Counted from the first letter of the stretch, positions 1 to 12,564 are shown. The stretch is 64,000 nt of DNA from Enterobacter sp. RHBSTW-00175 (GCF_013927005.1 NZ_CP055930.1:3844001-3908000), one strand, 5' to 3'. The notes: generated by a model not told the origin, from the letters alone. Made by a program: numbers and translations.

Positions 1-27
1 CAGGCGGATAGCGGGGAGGAAGAGTAA
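1..27 (+). CDS. mukE: MukE, C-terminal end only
   Basis: The first eight codons (QADSGEEE) run in frame into a TAA stop that shares its last base with the ATG of mukB. The acidic tail and the position directly before mukB fit the C-terminus of MukE, the kleisin-associated subunit of the MukBEF condensin. Only the tail is visible, so the assignment rests on gene order and translational coupling to mukB. Confidence 0.7.
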   Translation, partial: QADSGEEE

Positions 28-3000
28 TGATTGAACGCGGTAAATTTCGCTCACTAACGCTGATTAACTGGAACGGCTTCTTTGCCCGAACCTTCGATCT
101 GGATGAGCTGGTTACGACGCTCTCCGGCGGTAACGGTGCGGGTAAATCCACGACCATGGCGGCGTTTGTCACAGCGCTTATCCCGGATTTAACGCTGCTG
201 CACTTCCGTAATACCACCGAAGCAGGGGCAACAAGCGGCTCCCGTGATAAAGGCCTGCACGGTAAGTTGAAAGCTGGTGTCTGTTATTCCGTGCTGGACG
301 TCATTAACTCCCGACACCAGCGTGTCGTTGTGGGTGTGCGTTTACAGCAGGTCGCCGGGCGCGACCGTAAAGTGGATATCAAACCTTTTGCGATCCAGGG
401 GCTGCCAACGTCTGTGCAGCCGACCGCGCTGCTGACGGAAACACTGAACGAACGCCAGGCTCGCGTGCTGACGCTGCAAGAGCTAAAAGATAAGCTCGAA
501 ACTATCGAAGGCGTGCAGTTCAAGCAGTTCAACTCCATTACCGATTACCACTCGCTAATGTTCGACCTGGGCGTGGTGGCTCGTCGTCTGCGCACTGCGT
601 CTGACCGTAGTAAATATTACCGTCTGATCGAAGCCTCGCTGTACGGCGGTATTTCCAGCGCCATTACCCGCTCCCTGCGCGACTACCTGTTGCCGGAAAA
701 CAGCGGCGTGCGTAAAGCCTTCCAGGATATGGAAGCGGCCTTGCGTGAAAACCGCATGACGCTGGAAGCCATTCGCGTTACTCAGTCCGATCGTGACCTG
801 TTTAAACATCTGATCAGCGAAGCCACCAACTACGTGGCCGCAGATTACATGCGTCATGCTAACGAGCGGCGCGTGCATCTCGACCAGGCGCTTGAGTATC
901 GTCGCGAACTGTTCACTTCCCGCAAACAGCTGGTGGCAGAGCAGTACAAACACGTTGAAATGGCGCGTGAGCTGGGCGAGCACAATGGTGCGGAAGGGGA
1001 CCTGGAGGCCGATTATCAGGCAGCCAGCGATCACCTGAACCTGGTGCAGACTGCGCTGCGTCAGCAGGAAAAAATCGAGCGCTACGAAGCGGATCTCGAT
1101 GAGCTGCAAATCCGTCTCGAAGAGCAAAATGAAGTGGTGGCCGAAGCCGCCGACATGCAGGAAGAAAACGAAGCCCGCGCCGAAGCTGCTGAACTGGAAG
1201 TGGATGAGCTGAAAAGCCAACTTGCCGATTACCAGCAGGCGCTGGATGTTCAGCAGACACGTGCAATTCAGTACACCCAGGCATTGCAGGCGTTACAACG
1301 TGCGAAAGAGCTGTGCCATCTGCCAGACTTAACGCCGGACAGCGCTGACGAATGGCTGGATACCTTCCAGGCGAAAGAGCAGGAAGCGACCGAAAAACTG
1401 CTGTCTCTCGATCAGAAAATGAGTGTGGCTCAGACGGCGCATAGCCAGTTTGAGCAGGCGTATCAACTGGTTGTGGCAATTAACGGCCCGCTGGCGCGTA
1501 ACGAAGCCTGGGACGTTGCCCGCGAATTGCTGCGCGACGGCGTGAATCAACGCCATCTGGCTGAGCAGGTTCAGCCGCTACGGATGCGTCTGAACGAACT
1601 GGAACAACGCCTGCGCGAACAACAGGAAGCCGAGCGTCTGCTGGCCGATTTCTGCAAGCGTCAGGGCAAAAATTACGATATTGACTCTCTCGAGACGCTG
1701 CATCAGGAGCTGGAAGCACGTATTGCCGCGCTTTCCGACACCGTATCCAGCGCGAGCGAACAGCGCATGACGCTGCGCCAGGAGATGGAACAACTTCAGT
1801 CCCGCTCACAGACGCTGTTGCAGCGTGCACCAGTCTGGCTTGCGGCGCAAAGTAGCCTGAGTCAGCTTAGCGAGCAGTGCGGTGAAGAGTTTGCCTCCGG
1901 TCAGGAAGTCACCGAATATCTGCAACAACTGCTGGAGCGCGAGCGCGAGGCGATTGTTGAGCGTGATGAAGTCGGCGCACGCAAGCGTGATGTTGACGAC
2001 GAAATCGAACGTTTAAGTCAGCCGGGTGGTGCGGAAGATGCACGCCTGAATACCCTGGCAGAGCGTTTTGGCGGCGTGTTGTTGTCTGAGATTTACGACG
2101 ATGTGGGTCTGGATGACGCGCCTTACTTCTCCGCGCTGTATGGCCCGTCACGTAATGCGATTGTTGTCCCGGATCTGTCGCTGATTGCCGATCAGCTCGC
2201 CGGCCTGGAAGATTGCCCGGAAGATCTCTATCTGATCGAAGGGGATCCGCAGTCGTTCGATGACAGCGTGTTCAGCGTTGATGAGCTGGAAAAAGCGGTA
2301 GTGGTGAAAATCGCTGACCGCCAGTGGCGTTATTCCCGCTTCCCTGAACTGCCATTGTTTGGCCGCGCAGCGCGTGAAAACCGCATCGAAAGCCTGCACG
2401 CCGAGCGTGAAACGCTTTCTGAACGTTTTGCAACCCTGTCGTTTGACGTACAGAAAACGCAGCGTCTGCACCAGGCGTTCAGCCGCTTTATCGGTAGCCA
2501 TTTGGCCGTTGCTTTTGACGCTGACCCGGAAGCCGAAATTCGCAAGCTCAGCACGCGTCGTGGCGAGCTGGAGCGTGCCATTGGCAATCATGAAAGTGAT
2601 AACCAGCAGAGTCGTGCACAATTTGAGCAGGCGAAAGAGGGCGTTGCCGCGCTGAACCGCATTCTGCCGCGCCTGAACCTGCTGGCAGACGACACCCTTG
2701 CTGACCGTGTGGATGAAATTCAGGAACGCCTGGACGAAGCACAGGAAGCTGCGCGCTTTGTGCAGCAGCATGGAAACCAGCTGGCGAAGCTGGAGCCTGT
2801 CGTCTCGGTATTGCAGAGCGACCCTGAACAGTTTGAACAGTTAAAAGAAGATTACGCCTGGTCTCAGCAGGTGCAACGCGAAGCGCGTCAGCAGGCATTT
2901 GCGCTGACCGAAGTCGTTCAGCGTCGTGCTCACTTTGGCTACTCCGATTCAGCAGAAATGCTGAGCGGCAACAGCGATCTTAACGAGAAACTGCGCCAGC

Positions 3001-4475
3001 GTCTTGAACACGCCGAAGCAGAGCGTACCCGCGCGCGTGAGGCGTTGCGTAGCCACGCCGCGCAGCTCAGCCAGTACAGCCAGGTCATGGCCTCGCTGAA
3101 AAGCTCGTTCGACACCAAGAAAGAGCTGTTAAACGACCTGCATAAAGAGCTCCAGGATATTGGCGTGCGTGCTGACAGCGGCGCCGAAGAGCGCGCGCGC
3201 ATTCGCCGTGACGAGCTGCATGGCCAGCTCAGCAACAACCGCGCGCGTCGTAATCAGCTGGAAAAAGCATTGACCTTCTGCGAAGCCGAGATGGATAACC
3301 TGACCCGTCGTCTGCGTAAGCTGGAGCGTGATTACTTTGAGATGCGTGAACAGGTGGTGACTGCGAAGGCGGGCTGGTGCGCGGTGATGCGTATGGTGAA
3401 AGACAATAACGTTGAACGTCGTCTGCACCGTCGTGAGCTGGCTTATCTTTCTGCTGACGAACTGCGCTCTATGTCGGATAAGGCATTGGGTGCCCTGCGT
3501 CTGGCGGTGGCGGATAACGAACACCTGCGCGATGTGCTGCGTATGTCGGAAGATCCAAAACGCCCTGAGCGTAAAATTCAGTTCTTTGTTGCGGTTTACC
3601 AGCATCTGCGCGAGCGTATCCGTCAGGATATCATCCGTACTGACGATCCGGTTGAAGCCATTGAACAGATGGAAATCGAGCTGGGCCGTTTGACGGAAGA
3701 GCTGACTTCACGTGAGCAGAAGCTGGCGATCAGTTCCCGCAGTGTGGCGAACATTATTCGTAAGACTATCCAGCGCGAGCAGAACCGTATTCGTCAGCTG
3801 AACCAGGGGCTGCAAAGCGTATCCTTTGGCCAGGTGAACAGCGTGCGCCTGAACGTGAACGTACGTGAAGCCCACTCCACGCTGCTGGATGTATTGTCTG
3901 AACAGCACGAGCAGCATCAGGATCTGTTCAACAGCAACCGCCTGACCTTCTCAGAAGCACTGGCGAAGCTGTATCAGCGCCTGAATCCGCAGATCGATAT
4001 GGGTCAACGTACCCCGCAAACCATCGGTGAAGAGCTGCTGGATTACCGTAACTACCTGGAAATGGAAGTTGAGGTTAACCGTGGTTCAGACGGCTGGTTG
4101 CGTGCGGAATCTGGCGCACTCTCTACCGGTGAAGCTATCGGTACAGGTATGTCGATTCTGGTGATGGTTGTTCAGAGCTGGGAGGATGAAGCGCGTCGTC
4201 TGCGCGGCAAAGATATCTCTCCATGTCGTCTGCTGTTCCTTGATGAAGCCGCGCGTCTTGATGCCCGTTCTATTGCCACGCTGTTTGAGCTTTGCGATCG
4301 TCTGGATATGCAGCTCATCATTGCAGCACCTGAGAACATCAGCCCGGAAAAAGGCACAACCTATAAGCTGGTGCGTAAAGTGTTCCAGAACAGCGAACAC
4401 GTACACGTGGTCGGGTTGCGTGGTTTTGCGCCACAGCCGCCGGAGTCGTTGCCAGGAACGGCTGACGCGTCATAA
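27..4475 (+). CDS. mukB: Chromosome partition protein MukB (SMC-like condensin ATPase)
   Basis: MukB is the SMC-like subunit of the MukBEF condensin, which organises and segregates the chromosome. The 1482-residue length matches the family. The Walker A motif GGNGAGKST is at residues 34-42. Long coiled coils flank a central hinge at about residues 650-780. The C-terminal head carries the signature [10 protein letters not shown] near 1365 and the Walker B LLFLDEAA at about 1402-1409. The start overlaps the mukE stop (TAATG), with GGGGAGGAAG upstream as ribosome binding site, so it is translated with mukE. A strong terminator follows the gene. Confidence 0.98.
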   Translation: MIERGKFRSLTLINWNGFFARTFDLDELVTTLSGGNGAGKSTTMAAFVTALIPDLTLLHFRNTTEAGATSGSRDKGLHGKLKAGVCYSVLDVINSRHQRVVVGVRLQQVAGRDRKVDIKPFAIQGLPTSVQPTALLTETLNERQARVLTLQELKDKLETIEGVQFKQFNSITDYHSLMFDLGVVARRLRTASDRSKYYRLIEASLYGGISSAITRSLRDYLLPENSGVRKAFQDMEAALRENRMTLEAIRVTQSDRDLFKHLISEATNYVAADYMRHANERRVHLDQALEYRRELFTSRKQLVAEQYKHVEMARELGEHNGAEGDLEADYQAASDHLNLVQTALRQQEKIERYEADLDELQIRLEEQNEVVAEAADMQEENEARAEAAELEVDELKSQLADYQQALDVQQTRAIQYTQALQALQRAKELCHLPDLTPDSADEWLDTFQAKEQEATEKLLSLDQKMSVAQTAHSQFEQAYQLVVAINGPLARNEAWDVARELLRDGVNQRHLAEQVQPLRMRLNELEQRLREQQEAERLLADFCKRQGKNYDIDSLETLHQELEARIAALSDTVSSASEQRMTLRQEMEQLQSRSQTLLQRAPVWLAAQSSLSQLSEQCGEEFASGQEVTEYLQQLLEREREAIVERDEVGARKRDVDDEIERLSQPGGAEDARLNTLAERFGGVLLSEIYDDVGLDDAPYFSALYGPSRNAIVVPDLSLIADQLAGLEDCPEDLYLIEGDPQSFDDSVFSVDELEKAVVVKIADRQWRYSRFPELPLFGRAARENRIESLHAERETLSERFATLSFDVQKTQRLHQAFSRFIGSHLAVAFDADPEAEIRKLSTRRGELERAIGNHESDNQQSRAQFEQAKEGVAALNRILPRLNLLADDTLADRVDEIQERLDEAQEAARFVQQHGNQLAKLEPVVSVLQSDPEQFEQLKEDYAWSQQVQREARQQAFALTEVVQRRAHFGYSDSAEMLSGNSDLNEKLRQRLEHAEAERTRAREALRSHAAQLSQYSQVMASLKSSFDTKKELLNDLHKELQDIGVRADSGAEERARIRRDELHGQLSNNRARRNQLEKALTFCEAEMDNLTRRLRKLERDYFEMREQVVTAKAGWCAVMRMVKDNNVERRLHRRELAYLSADELRSMSDKALGALRLAVADNEHLRDVLRMSEDPKRPERKIQFFVAVYQHLRERIRQDIIRTDDPVEAIEQMEIELGRLTEELTSREQKLAISSRSVANIIRKTIQREQNRIRQLNQGLQSVSFGQVNSVRLNVNVREAHSTLLDVLSEQHEQHQDLFNSNRLTFSEALAKLYQRLNPQIDMGQRTPQTIGEELLDYRNYLEMEVEVNRGSDGWLRAESGALSTGEAIGTGMSILVMVVQSWEDEARRLRGKDISPCRLLFLDEAARLDARSIATLFELCDRLDMQLIIAAPENISPEKGTTYKLVRKVFQNSEHVHVVGLRGFAPQPPESLPGTADAS

Positions 4476-4493
4476 CGCGTTTTGTTACAAAGG

Positions 4494-4518
4494 GCGGCGC
4501 AGAAGCGCCGCTTTTTTT
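4494..4518 (+). terminator. Rho-independent terminator of the muk operon
   Basis: A 7-bp GC stem (GCGGCGC/GCGCCGC) with an AGAA loop is followed by seven T residues, 19 bases after the mukB stop. Confidence 0.9.
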
Positions 4519-4655
4519 ATTCACTTAACTTGTGCTTACGGCTGCGTTATCTTTAAACTTCTTTACATAAGGTAAGGCAACACTGTTTTAGCCTTCCTAT
4601 AATGAAGAAAAGCCCCAACGTGATGGGCATGTCGTAAGAAAACAGGGGGCAAGGG

Positions 4656-6479
4656 ATGTTGCTAAAGAAAATTCGTGGTCGTCAGCTGTCTGCACTGAGT
4701 TTGTGCCTGGCAGTGATGTTTGCTCCACTGTTTAGCGCTCAGGCTGATGAGCCTGAAATTGTGCCGACTGACAGCTCTGCAACGACAGGCGTGCAGCCAA
4801 CGTCGTTGTCTCAGCCGCTGGAGCAATCTCCGGCGACGGCGATCATGGCCGGTATTAAGCCGCTGCCAGAAGGCATAAACATTGAATCACTCCAGCAACA
4901 GCTTCTGACGGGGCTGCCTTCTGGTTACCAACCTGCGTATCTCAACCAACTGACGCTTCTCTATGCTGCACGCGATATGAAGCCCATGTGGGACAATCGC
5001 GATGCGGTTCGTGCTTTCCAGCAACAGCTGGCAGAGGTTGCTATCGCCGGTTTCCAGCCACAATTTACCGCCTGGGTTGAACTGCTGACCGATCCGTCTG
5101 TGACCGGCCAGGCGCGTGACATCGTGCTGTCAGACGCCATGATGGGCTACCTCCAGTTTGTCGCCGGAATTCCGGTCAATGGTAATCGCTGGCTCTACAG
5201 CGACAAGCCTTACAAGTTGGCAACCCCCGCTTTATCGGTGATTAACCAGTGGCAATTGTCGCTGGATAACGGCAATTTGCCGGGCTTTATTGCAAGCCTG
5301 GCTCCGGCACATCCACAGTATGCCCCTATGCATCAGTCGTTGCTTACGCTGGTGTCTGATACCCGTCCGTGGCCGCAGCTACGTGGCGCAGGCTCATTGC
5401 GGCCGGGGCAGTGGAGCAGTGATGTGCCAGCCTTGCGCGAAATTCTTCGACGTTCCGGTATTCTGGAGGGCGGGCCAAAAATCGCTTTACCCGGAGATGA
5501 CCCACAGAGCGTAGTCGTAAGCCCGTCCGCACCTGCAAAAGTGAAAAACGTGCAGGTCATCAGTGATAAACCGGCTGCCTACGACCGCGAGCTGGTGGCT
5601 GCCGTTAAGCAATTCCAGGCCGCACAAGGGCTGGGTGCAGACGGTGTTATTGGGCAATCAACGCGCGACTGGCTGAATGTCACCCCGGCACAGCGAGCAG
5701 GCGTGCTGGCGCTGAATATCCAGCGTCTGCGCTTGCTGCCAGGCACATTATCGACTGGCATTATGGTGAATATTCCGGCGTACTCGCTGGTCTATTACCA
5801 GAACGGCAGCGAAGTGCTGGCTTCCCGCGTGATTGTGGGTCGCCCGGACCGTAAAACGCCAATGATGAGCAGCGCCCTGAATAACGTCGTGGTTAACCCG
5901 CCGTGGAATGTACCGCCAACGCTTGCCCGTAAGGATATCCTGCCCAAATTGTGGAATGACCCAGGCTATCTGGAACGTCATGGTTATACCGTAATGCGCG
6001 GCTGGAACAGCAAAGAGGCGATTGACCCTTACATGGTTGACTGGTCAACCATTACGGCGTCTAACCTGCCGTTCCGTTTCCAGCAGGCACCTGGCGCGCA
6101 TAATTCGCTTGGGCGTTACAAATTCAACATGCCAAGTTCGGAAGCGATTTATCTGCACGACACGCCAAACCACAACCTGTTCCAGAAAGATACCCGCGCG
6201 CTCAGCTCTGGTTGCGTTCGCGTCAATAAAGCCTCTGAACTTGCGAATATGCTGTTGCAGGATGCGGGCTGGAACGATACGCGGATATCCGATGCGCTGA
6301 AACAAGGAGATACACGCTACGTTAATATTCGACACAATATTCCGGTTAATCTTTACTATCTGACCGCGTTTGTTGGCGAAGATGGGCGTACCCAGTATCG
6401 TACAGATATTTACAATTACGATCTCACTGCGCGATCGGGCGCACAAATTTTGCCAAAAGCTGAACAATTAATCAGGTAA
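4656..6479 (+). CDS. ldtD: L,D-transpeptidase LdtD (YcbB)
   Basis: This periplasmic L,D-transpeptidase forms 3-3 crosslinks between diaminopimelate residues of peptidoglycan and can support beta-lactam resistance. The 607-residue protein begins with a signal peptide ending near AQA (residue 30). A peptidoglycan-binding domain lies around residues 310-345, and the YkuD catalytic domain carries the HDTPN and SSGCVRV motifs, with the nucleophile at about Cys520. It is nearly co-linear with E. coli YcbB. The AAGGG upstream of ATG 4656 supports the start. It probably has its own promoter, since it follows the muk terminator. Confidence 0.96.
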   Translation: MLLKKIRGRQLSALSLCLAVMFAPLFSAQADEPEIVPTDSSATTGVQPTSLSQPLEQSPATAIMAGIKPLPEGINIESLQQQLLTGLPSGYQPAYLNQLTLLYAARDMKPMWDNRDAVRAFQQQLAEVAIAGFQPQFTAWVELLTDPSVTGQARDIVLSDAMMGYLQFVAGIPVNGNRWLYSDKPYKLATPALSVINQWQLSLDNGNLPGFIASLAPAHPQYAPMHQSLLTLVSDTRPWPQLRGAGSLRPGQWSSDVPALREILRRSGILEGGPKIALPGDDPQSVVVSPSAPAKVKNVQVISDKPAAYDRELVAAVKQFQAAQGLGADGVIGQSTRDWLNVTPAQRAGVLALNIQRLRLLPGTLSTGIMVNIPAYSLVYYQNGSEVLASRVIVGRPDRKTPMMSSALNNVVVNPPWNVPPTLARKDILPKLWNDPGYLERHGYTVMRGWNSKEAIDPYMVDWSTITASNLPFRFQQAPGAHNSLGRYKFNMPSSEAIYLHDTPNHNLFQKDTRALSSGCVRVNKASELANMLLQDAGWNDTRISDALKQGDTRYVNIRHNIPVNLYYLTAFVGEDGRTQYRTDIYNYDLTARSGAQILPKAEQLIR

Positions 6480-6655
6480 ATGAAGTAGTTCGGGAAAATT
6501 GATTGTCGTAAGTTATGGTGAATGCGTGGCAATATGGCTGTAAGCCGCGTGTTTACTGGGGTTGGGCGCCTTGACGTAGGTTGTTTTGCCAGTTAAGGTG
6601 CCCTTCGTGCGCTAAGCATATATACGATAAACATTGACCTGTAGACCTGATTATC

Positions 6656-7207
6656 ATGGACAAATTTGACGCTAATCGCCGCAAACTGCTGGCGTTAGGT
6701 GGTGTTGCGCTTGGCGCAGCGGCCATCTTGCCTACGCCAGCATTTGCCACCCTCTCGACACCTCGTCCGCGTATTTTAACGCTCAACAATCTGCATACTG
6801 GTGAGTCGCTTAAAGCGGAATTTTTCGATGGCAGAGGCTATATTCAGGATGAATTAGCAAAACTAAACCATTTTTTCCGTGATTTCCGCGCGAATAAAAT
6901 AAAAGCCATCGATCCTGGATTATTTGATCAGCTTTTCCGCCTCCAGGGCCTGCTCGGAACCAGCAAGCCTGTGCAACTCGTTTCCGGTTATCGCTCTCTT
7001 GATACCAACAATGAATTGCGCGCCCGTAGCCGTGGGGTAGCCAAAAAAAGCTATCACACTAAAGGACAGGCGATGGATTTTCATATTGAAGGCGTTTCGT
7101 TAGCCAATATTCGCAAAGCTGCGTTATCTATGCGTGCAGGTGGTGTAGGATATTACCCCAGCAGCAACTTTGTGCATATTGATACCGGGCCCGTTCGGCA
7201 CTGGTAA
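6656..7207 (+). CDS. mepK: Murein DD-endopeptidase MepK (YcbK)
   Basis: MepK is a periplasmic zinc endopeptidase that cuts peptidoglycan crosslinks and works functionally alongside L,D-transpeptidases. The 183-residue protein starts with a Tat-type signal ([10 protein letters not shown], then an Ala-rich hydrophobic stretch ending at AFA). The M15/DUF882 metal site is visible in [17 protein letters not shown] and FVHIDTG. It lies directly after ldtD, as in E. coli, with about 176 bases between them. Confidence 0.95.
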   Translation: MDKFDANRRKLLALGGVALGAAAILPTPAFATLSTPRPRILTLNNLHTGESLKAEFFDGRGYIQDELAKLNHFFRDFRANKIKAIDPGLFDQLFRLQGLLGTSKPVQLVSGYRSLDTNNELRARSRGVAKKSYHTKGQAMDFHIEGVSLANIRKAALSMRAGGVGYYPSSNFVHIDTGPVRHW

Positions 7208-7227
7208 TAACGAAATACAGGAGCAGT

Positions 7228-7875
7228 ATGAACTATCGTATTATTCCGGTTACCGCGTTCTCCCAGAACTGTTCATTAATCTGGTGTGAGCAAACCAAAC
7301 TGGCCGCGCTTGTCGATCCCGGTGGTGACGCCGAGAAAATCAAGCAAGAAGTCGCAGCGTCGGGTGTGACGCTGATGCAGATTTTGCTGACCCATGGTCA
7401 TCTTGATCATGTGGGGGCTGCGGCGGAGCTGGCGCAACACTACGGTGTGCCGGTGATTGGCCCGGAAAAAGAAGATGAGTTCTGGCTGCAAGGGTTACCT
7501 GCCCAAAGCCGCATGTTTGGCCTTGATGAGTGTCAACCTCTGACACCCGACGCTTACCTGAACGAAGGGGAGAGCGTTACCGTAGGGAATGTGACTTTAC
7601 AGGTGTTGCATTGTCCTGGGCATACGCCAGGTCATATCGTCTTCTTTGATGATAAATCGCGTTTGCTGATTTCCGGTGATGTGATTTTCAAAGGTGGCGT
7701 AGGACGCAGCGACTTCCCGCGCGGTGACCACGGTCAGTTGATTCAGTCGATTAAACAGAAATTATTGCCGCTGGGCGATGATGTGACGTTTATTCCTGGA
7801 CATGGCCCGATGTCGACGCTGGGTTACGAGCGTATACACAACCCGTTCCTCCAGGATGAAATGCCTGTCTGGTAA
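7228..7875 (+). CDS. gloC: Type II hydroxyacylglutathione hydrolase GloC (YcbL)
   Basis: This cytoplasmic metallo-beta-lactamase-fold enzyme hydrolyses S-D-lactoylglutathione in methylglyoxal detoxification. The 215-residue protein shows the metal-binding THGHLDH motif at about residues 55-61, then [15 protein letters not shown] and the terminal PGHGP, all expected of glyoxalase II. AGGAG precedes the ATG, and the gene starts 21 bases after mepK, so the two probably share a transcript. Confidence 0.95.
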   Translation: MNYRIIPVTAFSQNCSLIWCEQTKLAALVDPGGDAEKIKQEVAASGVTLMQILLTHGHLDHVGAAAELAQHYGVPVIGPEKEDEFWLQGLPAQSRMFGLDECQPLTPDAYLNEGESVTVGNVTLQVLHCPGHTPGHIVFFDDKSRLLISGDVIFKGGVGRSDFPRGDHGQLIQSIKQKLLPLGDDVTFIPGHGPMSTLGYERIHNPFLQDEMPVW

Positions 7876-7887
7876 GCCAGATTAAAT

Positions 7888-7917
7888 AAAAAAAGCCTGC
7901 ATGATGCAGGCTTTTTT
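7888..7917. terminator. Bidirectional terminator between gloC and aspC
   Basis: AAAAAAGCCTGCA and TGCAGGCTTTTTT pair around a short loop. With A-runs on the left and T-runs on the right it can stop both gloC (+) and the convergent aspC (-). Confidence 0.9.
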
Positions 7918-7954
7918 ATTGGTCGGGTGCGTGAAAACATCACCCGACGGATTG

Positions 7955-9145
7955 TTACAGCACAGCGACAATCGCTTCGCACAGCGGCGCCATGTTGTCT
8001 GGTGTCATGCCGGCAACGTTAACACGGCCTGAAGCCACCGCGTAAACGCCAAACTCTTCACGCAGACGCAGAACCTGTTCTTTGGTCAGGCCGCTGAAAG
8101 AGAACATGCCGTTCTGTTTGATAATAAAGCTGAAGTCGCGGTCAGCGCCTTTCTCAGCCAGGGTGTTCACAAACAGCAGACGCATACGCTGGATGCGCTG
8201 GCGCATATCGTTCAGCTCTTGTTCCCAGATTGCACGCAGGGCGTCGTTGCTCAGGATGGTCGCGACCACCGATGCACCGTGCGCTGGTGGGTTAGAGTAG
8301 TTAGCGCGGATCACAGACTTCATCTGGCTGAATGCGCGATCAACAGTTTGCTCATCAGCGGCAACCAGCGTACATGCACCTACACGCTCGTTGTACAGGC
8401 CGAAGTTCTTGGAGTAGGAGCTTGCAACAATCAATTCCTGATGCACAGCAGCGAAGGCACGCAGGCCTTCAGCATCTTCTTCCAGACCACGGGCAAAGCC
8501 CTGGTATGCGAAGTCGAACAGCGGCAGCCAACCTTTTTCAACGGACAGTTTAGCCAGTTGTTCCCACTGTTCCAGCGTAGGATCGATACCCGTTGGGTTA
8601 TGGCAGCAGCCGTGGAACAGCACCACGTCTCCAGCTTGTGCTTCGCTCAGGCTGGCCAGCAGGCCATCGAAGTCGAGAGCGTGTTTTGCTGCGTCGTAGT
8701 AAGCGTATTCACACACTTCCAGACCCGCAGAGTTAAACACGCTTTTGTGGTTCGGCCAGCTTGGATTGCTAACCCACACACGTTTAACAGAGGTATTTTT
8801 TGCCAGGAAATCCGCCGCAACACGCAGCGCGCCAGTACCGCCAGGGGTCTGCGCAGTGCGGGCACGCTTATCGGTCACGATCGCGTTGCCTTTTCCGAAC
8901 AGCAGTTCCTGAGTGCAACGACCAAATTCAGGGATACCATCAATACCGAGGTAGTTTTTGGTGGTTTCGTTTTCCAGCAGATACTGCTCAGCTTTTTTAA
9001 CGCTGGTCAGTACCGGAGTCTTGCCGGTTTCATCTTTATATACACCAATACCCAGGTTGATTTTGCCAGGGCGGTCATCGGCACGAAACAGATCGGCCAG
9101 GCCCAGAATTGGGTCGGCAGGAGCGGCGGTAATGTTCTCAAACAT
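7955..9145 (-). CDS. aspC: Aspartate aminotransferase AspC
   Basis: AspC is a pyridoxal-phosphate enzyme that interconverts aspartate/oxaloacetate and glutamate/2-oxoglutarate, and also acts on aromatic amino acids. The 396-residue length is normal. The PLP-lysine motif [15 protein letters not shown] is at about residues 243-257. The N-terminus ([16 protein letters not shown]) and the C-terminal [11 protein letters not shown] segment are typical of the enterobacterial class Ia enzyme. It lies downstream of ompF on the same strand but behind the ompF terminator. Confidence 0.98.
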   Translation of the reverse strand: MFENITAAPADPILGLADLFRADDRPGKINLGIGVYKDETGKTPVLTSVKKAEQYLLENETTKNYLGIDGIPEFGRCTQELLFGKGNAIVTDKRARTAQTPGGTGALRVAADFLAKNTSVKRVWVSNPSWPNHKSVFNSAGLEVCEYAYYDAAKHALDFDGLLASLSEAQAGDVVLFHGCCHNPTGIDPTLEQWEQLAKLSVEKGWLPLFDFAYQGFARGLEEDAEGLRAFAAVHQELIVASSYSKNFGLYNERVGACTLVAADEQTVDRAFSQMKSVIRANYSNPPAHGASVVATILSNDALRAIWEQELNDMRQRIQRMRLLFVNTLAEKGADRDFSFIIKQNGMFSFSGLTKEQVLRLREEFGVYAVASGRVNVAGMTPDNMAPLCEAIVAVL

Positions 9146-9273
9146 GACGAAGTTCCATTGTGATTACAGGAGTGAAATCCGCTATCAGGTTAACGGTAGA
9201 TTTTCAAAATGCCAACCGTTTGCGACAAAAAGCGTGCGGCTTTTCAAAAGTCGCCATTATTTACTATCAGACA

Positions 9274-9302
9274 TAAAAAAACAGGGCCGAAGCCCTGTTT
9301 CT
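9274..9302 (-). terminator. Terminator of ompF
   Basis: Read on the minus strand, AAACAGGGC-TTCG-GCCCTGTTT is followed by more T residues, just downstream of the ompF stop. Confidence 0.9.
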
Positions 9303-9329
9303 TAAGCATAGAACAAAGTGGTGTACTGA

Positions 9330-10418
9330 TTAGAACTGGTAGGTCACAGCCATTGCAACCTGGTCGTCTTTACCGTTCACGATACCAACGTTACGAGAGT
9401 AAGAGGTGTCGTCGATCAGGTTCAGCTGGTAGTCAACATAAACGTTGAAGTTTTTGTTGAAGTAGTAAGTTGCACCCAGTTCAACAAATTTCTGCAGGTC
9501 AGCATCGCCGCCATTGAAGGTGCCACGCTGAGACAGGTTTTTACCTTTAGACTGAACGTAAGACACGGAAGGACGCAGACCGAAGTCGAACTGGTACTGA
9601 GCGATCACTTCGAAGTTCTGAGTTTTGTTCGCGAATGAACCGTCAGCTTCACGAGTCATGTTGCGGGTTTCAGCATAGGTGGTTGCCAGGTAGATGTTGT
9701 TAGCATCGTATTTAGCACCAACAGCCCATGCTTCAGCTTTGTCGCCTTTGCCGTCAGCAGTCTGAAGGTTGGTACGGTCAGAGTTGCTGTATGCACCGAT
9801 CAGACCGAAGCCTTCACCGAATTCGTAACCAACAGAGGTACCGAAGCCGTCACCGTTAGCGGTTTTAACGTCAGTACGGTCGTTTTTACCCTGATACTGC
9901 AGGCCCAGGCTCAGACCATCAACCAGACCGAAGAAGTCAGTGTTGCGGTAGGTCAGAACGCCAGTAGTACGGCCAGTCATGAAGTTATCAGAGTAGTTAG
10001 CCCAGGTCATACCGGAGAAAGAAGGTGCCATATCGGTCAGACCTTCTACATCGTATACGATACCGTAGTTACGGCCGTAGTCGATAGAACCAGCATCACC
10101 GGCTTTCAGGCCAGCGAACGCCAGACGGGTACGCTGAGTCTGGTTGCTTTCTGCCTGGCTTGCCAGAGCACGGTATTCCCACTGACCGTAACCAGTCAGT
10201 TGGTCATTGATTTGAGTTTCGCCTTTGAAACCGATCTGTGCATAGGTGTTGTCGCTGCTGTCGGTGTTGTCACCAGAGGTAACGAAGTCATGCTCACCAA
10301 CAACTTTCCCGTACAGATCCAGTTTGTTGCCGTTTTTGTTATAGATTTCTGCAGCGTTAGCTGCACCGGCTACCAGCAGAGCAGGGATAACCACTGCCAG
10401 GATATTGCGCTTCATCAT
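9330..10418 (-). CDS. ompF: Outer-membrane porin OmpF
   Basis: OmpF is a trimeric general-diffusion porin and an entry route for small hydrophilic solutes and many beta-lactams. The 362-residue protein has a cleavable signal peptide ([22 protein letters not shown]), the mature start [16 protein letters not shown], a constriction-loop PEFS-like region near [10 protein letters not shown], and the terminal VAMAVTYQF with C-terminal Phe recognised by BamA. The sequence resembles Enterobacter OmpF/OmpE35 more than E. coli OmpF or Klebsiella OmpK35. The start is the first of two consecutive ATGs, preceded by GAGGGTAAT. Confidence 0.95.
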   Translation of the reverse strand: MMKRNILAVVIPALLVAGAANAAEIYNKNGNKLDLYGKVVGEHDFVTSGDNTDSSDNTYAQIGFKGETQINDQLTGYGQWEYRALASQAESNQTQRTRLAFAGLKAGDAGSIDYGRNYGIVYDVEGLTDMAPSFSGMTWANYSDNFMTGRTTGVLTYRNTDFFGLVDGLSLGLQYQGKNDRTDVKTANGDGFGTSVGYEFGEGFGLIGAYSNSDRTNLQTADGKGDKAEAWAVGAKYDANNIYLATTYAETRNMTREADGSFANKTQNFEVIAQYQFDFGLRPSVSYVQSKGKNLSQRGTFNGGDADLQKFVELGATYYFNKNFNVYVDYQLNLIDDTSYSRNVGIVNGKDDQVAMAVTYQF

Positions 10419-10625
10419 TATTTATTACCCTCATTGGTTTTTTTATGACACTCGCCACTGCCGTCAATAAATTCTGTCAATAAATATTTCCGGAACTATT
10501 GATGAGAGTTTGGTGTCTTTATGTATCTGACAGGCATCTTTCCATTCATAGAACCGTTTCGCTAGCCTGAAAATGCTACAATTCTAAAGAATGAGTAACA
10601 AAAAGAAATAATGTGTAAGAATTTG
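10419..10625 (-). promoter_or_regulatory. ompF promoter, OmpR-binding region and MicF-target leader
   Basis: By eye this upstream stretch aligns closely with the E. coli ompF control region. The leader close to the start (with GACACCAAACTCTCATCAATAG and GAGGGTAATAAATAATG on the minus strand) is conserved and includes the segment that the MicF small RNA pairs with in E. coli. Further upstream, T-rich TTGTTACTCATTC and TTGTAGCATTTTC segments match where OmpR boxes lie. The assignment is by analogy; binding is inferred. Confidence 0.7.
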
Positions 10626-10982
10626 TGTATTTTAAGGAACTTTGTGAACCACCTCAAATTTCAGAACTGATTGGCTAATTAAAAGCCTGGTTCATTCCTA
10701 TGTATATGAATTGCTTATGCTTAATTTTGATAAAGGCAATTCATATAAACAGAAGTTAAACGACTCGTTTTTTCTTATGACCGCTACCAGCCTTCTGGAT
10801 GGCTGTGAATACGGTTGAAATTTGTGCTAAAGCATCAGGAATGCATTAAGCGCAATAAGAGTGTGGTTTATTTTTTGTTCACAGATATTTCGTGGAAACA
10901 AAACGTAACAGGTAGAGGTTATGACGGGGTTGTAGTTTAAAGATGCTGACTTTCAACTGACGAAAACTGACAAAGCAGAATA
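10626..10982. other. AT-rich spacer between ompF control region and asnS terminator
   Basis: I see no convincing gene here. The sequence is AT-rich with short inverted stretches (ATGAATTGCTTATGC... and GGCAATTCATATAAAC share ATGAATTG/CAATTCAT). It probably belongs to the distal ompF control region, which in E. coli includes upstream OmpR and IHF sites, but I cannot assign specific sites. Confidence 0.4.
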
Positions 10983-10984
10983 AA

Positions 10985-11013
10985 ATAATGGCCAGCAATT
11001 GCTGGCCATTTTA
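10985..11013 (-). terminator. Terminator of asnS
   Basis: AATGGCCAGCAATTGCTGGCCATT is a perfect palindrome. On the minus strand it lies directly after the asnS stop and is followed by TATTTTATT. Confidence 0.85.
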
Positions 11014-11025
11014 ATTAACGCGGAA

Positions 11026-12426
11026 TTAGAAGCTTGCGTTACGCGGGGTACGCGGGAATGGAATCACGTCACGCACGTTCTGAACGCCGGTCACGTAAGC
11101 GATCAGACGCTCGAAGCCCAGACCGAAACCGGAGTGAGGCACAGTGCCGTAACGACGCAGGTCGCGATACCAGCTGTAATCAGCCGGGTTCAGACCCATC
11201 TCTTCCATACGGGCATCCAGCACGTCCAGACGCTCTTCACGCTGAGAGCCACCGATGATTTCACCGATACCCGGTGCCAGCACGTCCATCGCAGCAACGG
11301 TTTTACCGTCTTCGTTAAGGCGCATGTAGAAGGCCTTAATGTCTTTCGGATAGTTTTTAACAACTACCGGTGCTTTGAAGTGCTTCTCTGCCAGGTAACG
11401 CTCATGCTCGGAAGAGAGATCGACGCCCCAGTAAACCGGGTTCTCGAACGTCTCGCCGCATTTTTCGAGGATGGCGACCGCGTCGGTGTAATCCACCTGC
11501 GCGAAGTCAGCCGAAACAAAACGCTCCAGACGGGCAATTGCGTCGTTATCAACACGCTCGGCGAAGAATTTCATGTCATCAGCGCGTTCTTCCAGAACCG
11601 CTTTGAACACGTACTTAAGCATCGCTTCTGCCAGACCCGCAACATCGTTCAGGTCAGCAAACGCCACTTCTGGCTCCAGCATCCAGAATTCCGCCAGGTG
11701 GCGGCTGGTGTTGGAGTTTTCCGCACGGAAGGTTGGGCCGAAGGTGTAGATCTTAGACAGCGCACAGGCGTAAGTTTCGCCGTTGAGCTGGCCGGACACC
11801 GTCAGGAAGGCCTCTTTGCCGAAGAAATCTTTGTCGTAATCGATTTTGCCTTCAGGTGTACGTGGCAGGTTTTCCATATCCAGCGTGGATACGCGGAACA
11901 TCTCGCCTGCGCCTTCGGTATCGGAGGCAGTAATCAGCGGGGTAGAGACCCAGAAGTAACCCTGCTCGTCAAAGAAACGATGCAGTGCTTGCGCCAGCGT
12001 ATGACGAACACGAGCAACCGCACCAATCAGGTTGGTACGCGGACGCAGGTGCGCAACTTCACGCAGATACTCGATGCTGTGGCGTTTTGCCGCCATCGGA
12101 TAAGTATCCGGGTCTTCAACCCAGCCGGTCACTTCAATGGCAGAGGCCTGGATTTCAAAGCTCTGGCCCTGACCCGGAGAGGCAACCACAACGCCTGTCA
12201 CGATAACGGAGCAACCTGTGGTCAGGTGCAGGACGTCATCATTGTAATTGGGCAGAGAATTATTAATGACGGCCTGTACAGGATCAAAGCAGGAACCGTC
12301 ATAGACGGCAAGGAAGGAGATGCCAGCTTTAGAATCTCGGCGAGTACGCACCCATCCGCGCACGGTGACTTCTTGGTCAACGGCGACGCGGCCCTGGAGT
12401 ACGTCGGCTACAGGCACAACGCTCAT
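11026..12426 (-). CDS. asnS: Asparaginyl-tRNA synthetase
   Basis: AsnS is a class IIb aminoacyl-tRNA synthetase that charges tRNA-Asn. The ATG at 12426 gives [16 protein letters not shown] and 466 residues, the standard length; the further in-frame ATG upstream is not used in relatives. An OB-fold anticodon-binding domain ([15 protein letters not shown]) is followed by the class II core with [21 protein letters not shown] (motif 2 region) and the motif 3 segment [15 protein letters not shown] near the end, finishing in [11 protein letters not shown]. It is a single gene between pncB and ompF, as in other Enterobacteriaceae. Confidence 0.98.
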   Translation of the reverse strand: MSVVPVADVLQGRVAVDQEVTVRGWVRTRRDSKAGISFLAVYDGSCFDPVQAVINNSLPNYNDDVLHLTTGCSVIVTGVVVASPGQGQSFEIQASAIEVTGWVEDPDTYPMAAKRHSIEYLREVAHLRPRTNLIGAVARVRHTLAQALHRFFDEQGYFWVSTPLITASDTEGAGEMFRVSTLDMENLPRTPEGKIDYDKDFFGKEAFLTVSGQLNGETYACALSKIYTFGPTFRAENSNTSRHLAEFWMLEPEVAFADLNDVAGLAEAMLKYVFKAVLEERADDMKFFAERVDNDAIARLERFVSADFAQVDYTDAVAILEKCGETFENPVYWGVDLSSEHERYLAEKHFKAPVVVKNYPKDIKAFYMRLNEDGKTVAAMDVLAPGIGEIIGGSQREERLDVLDARMEEMGLNPADYSWYRDLRRYGTVPHSGFGLGFERLIAYVTGVQNVRDVIPFPRTPRNASF

Positions 12427-12564
12427 AATATTCTCTCTGTTAATAGTCGGAAAAAATAGACACTTGTCCACCCTTATGGGGGGATATCTATGTTACCTGG
12501 CATCTGCCATCAGACAAGCAGATTTCGCAGTCAAAAGAGAAGAAATCGGAAATAAATAAGAAGA

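Noticed and set aside
555..1220. Antisense frames inside mukB
   Set aside because: They oppose a certain gene and show no domain or start signal.
10999..12459. Long open frame of 486 codons opposite asnS
   Set aside because: It is an antisense shadow of asnS created by its codon pattern; it has no recognisable domain or ribosome site, while AsnS is certain.
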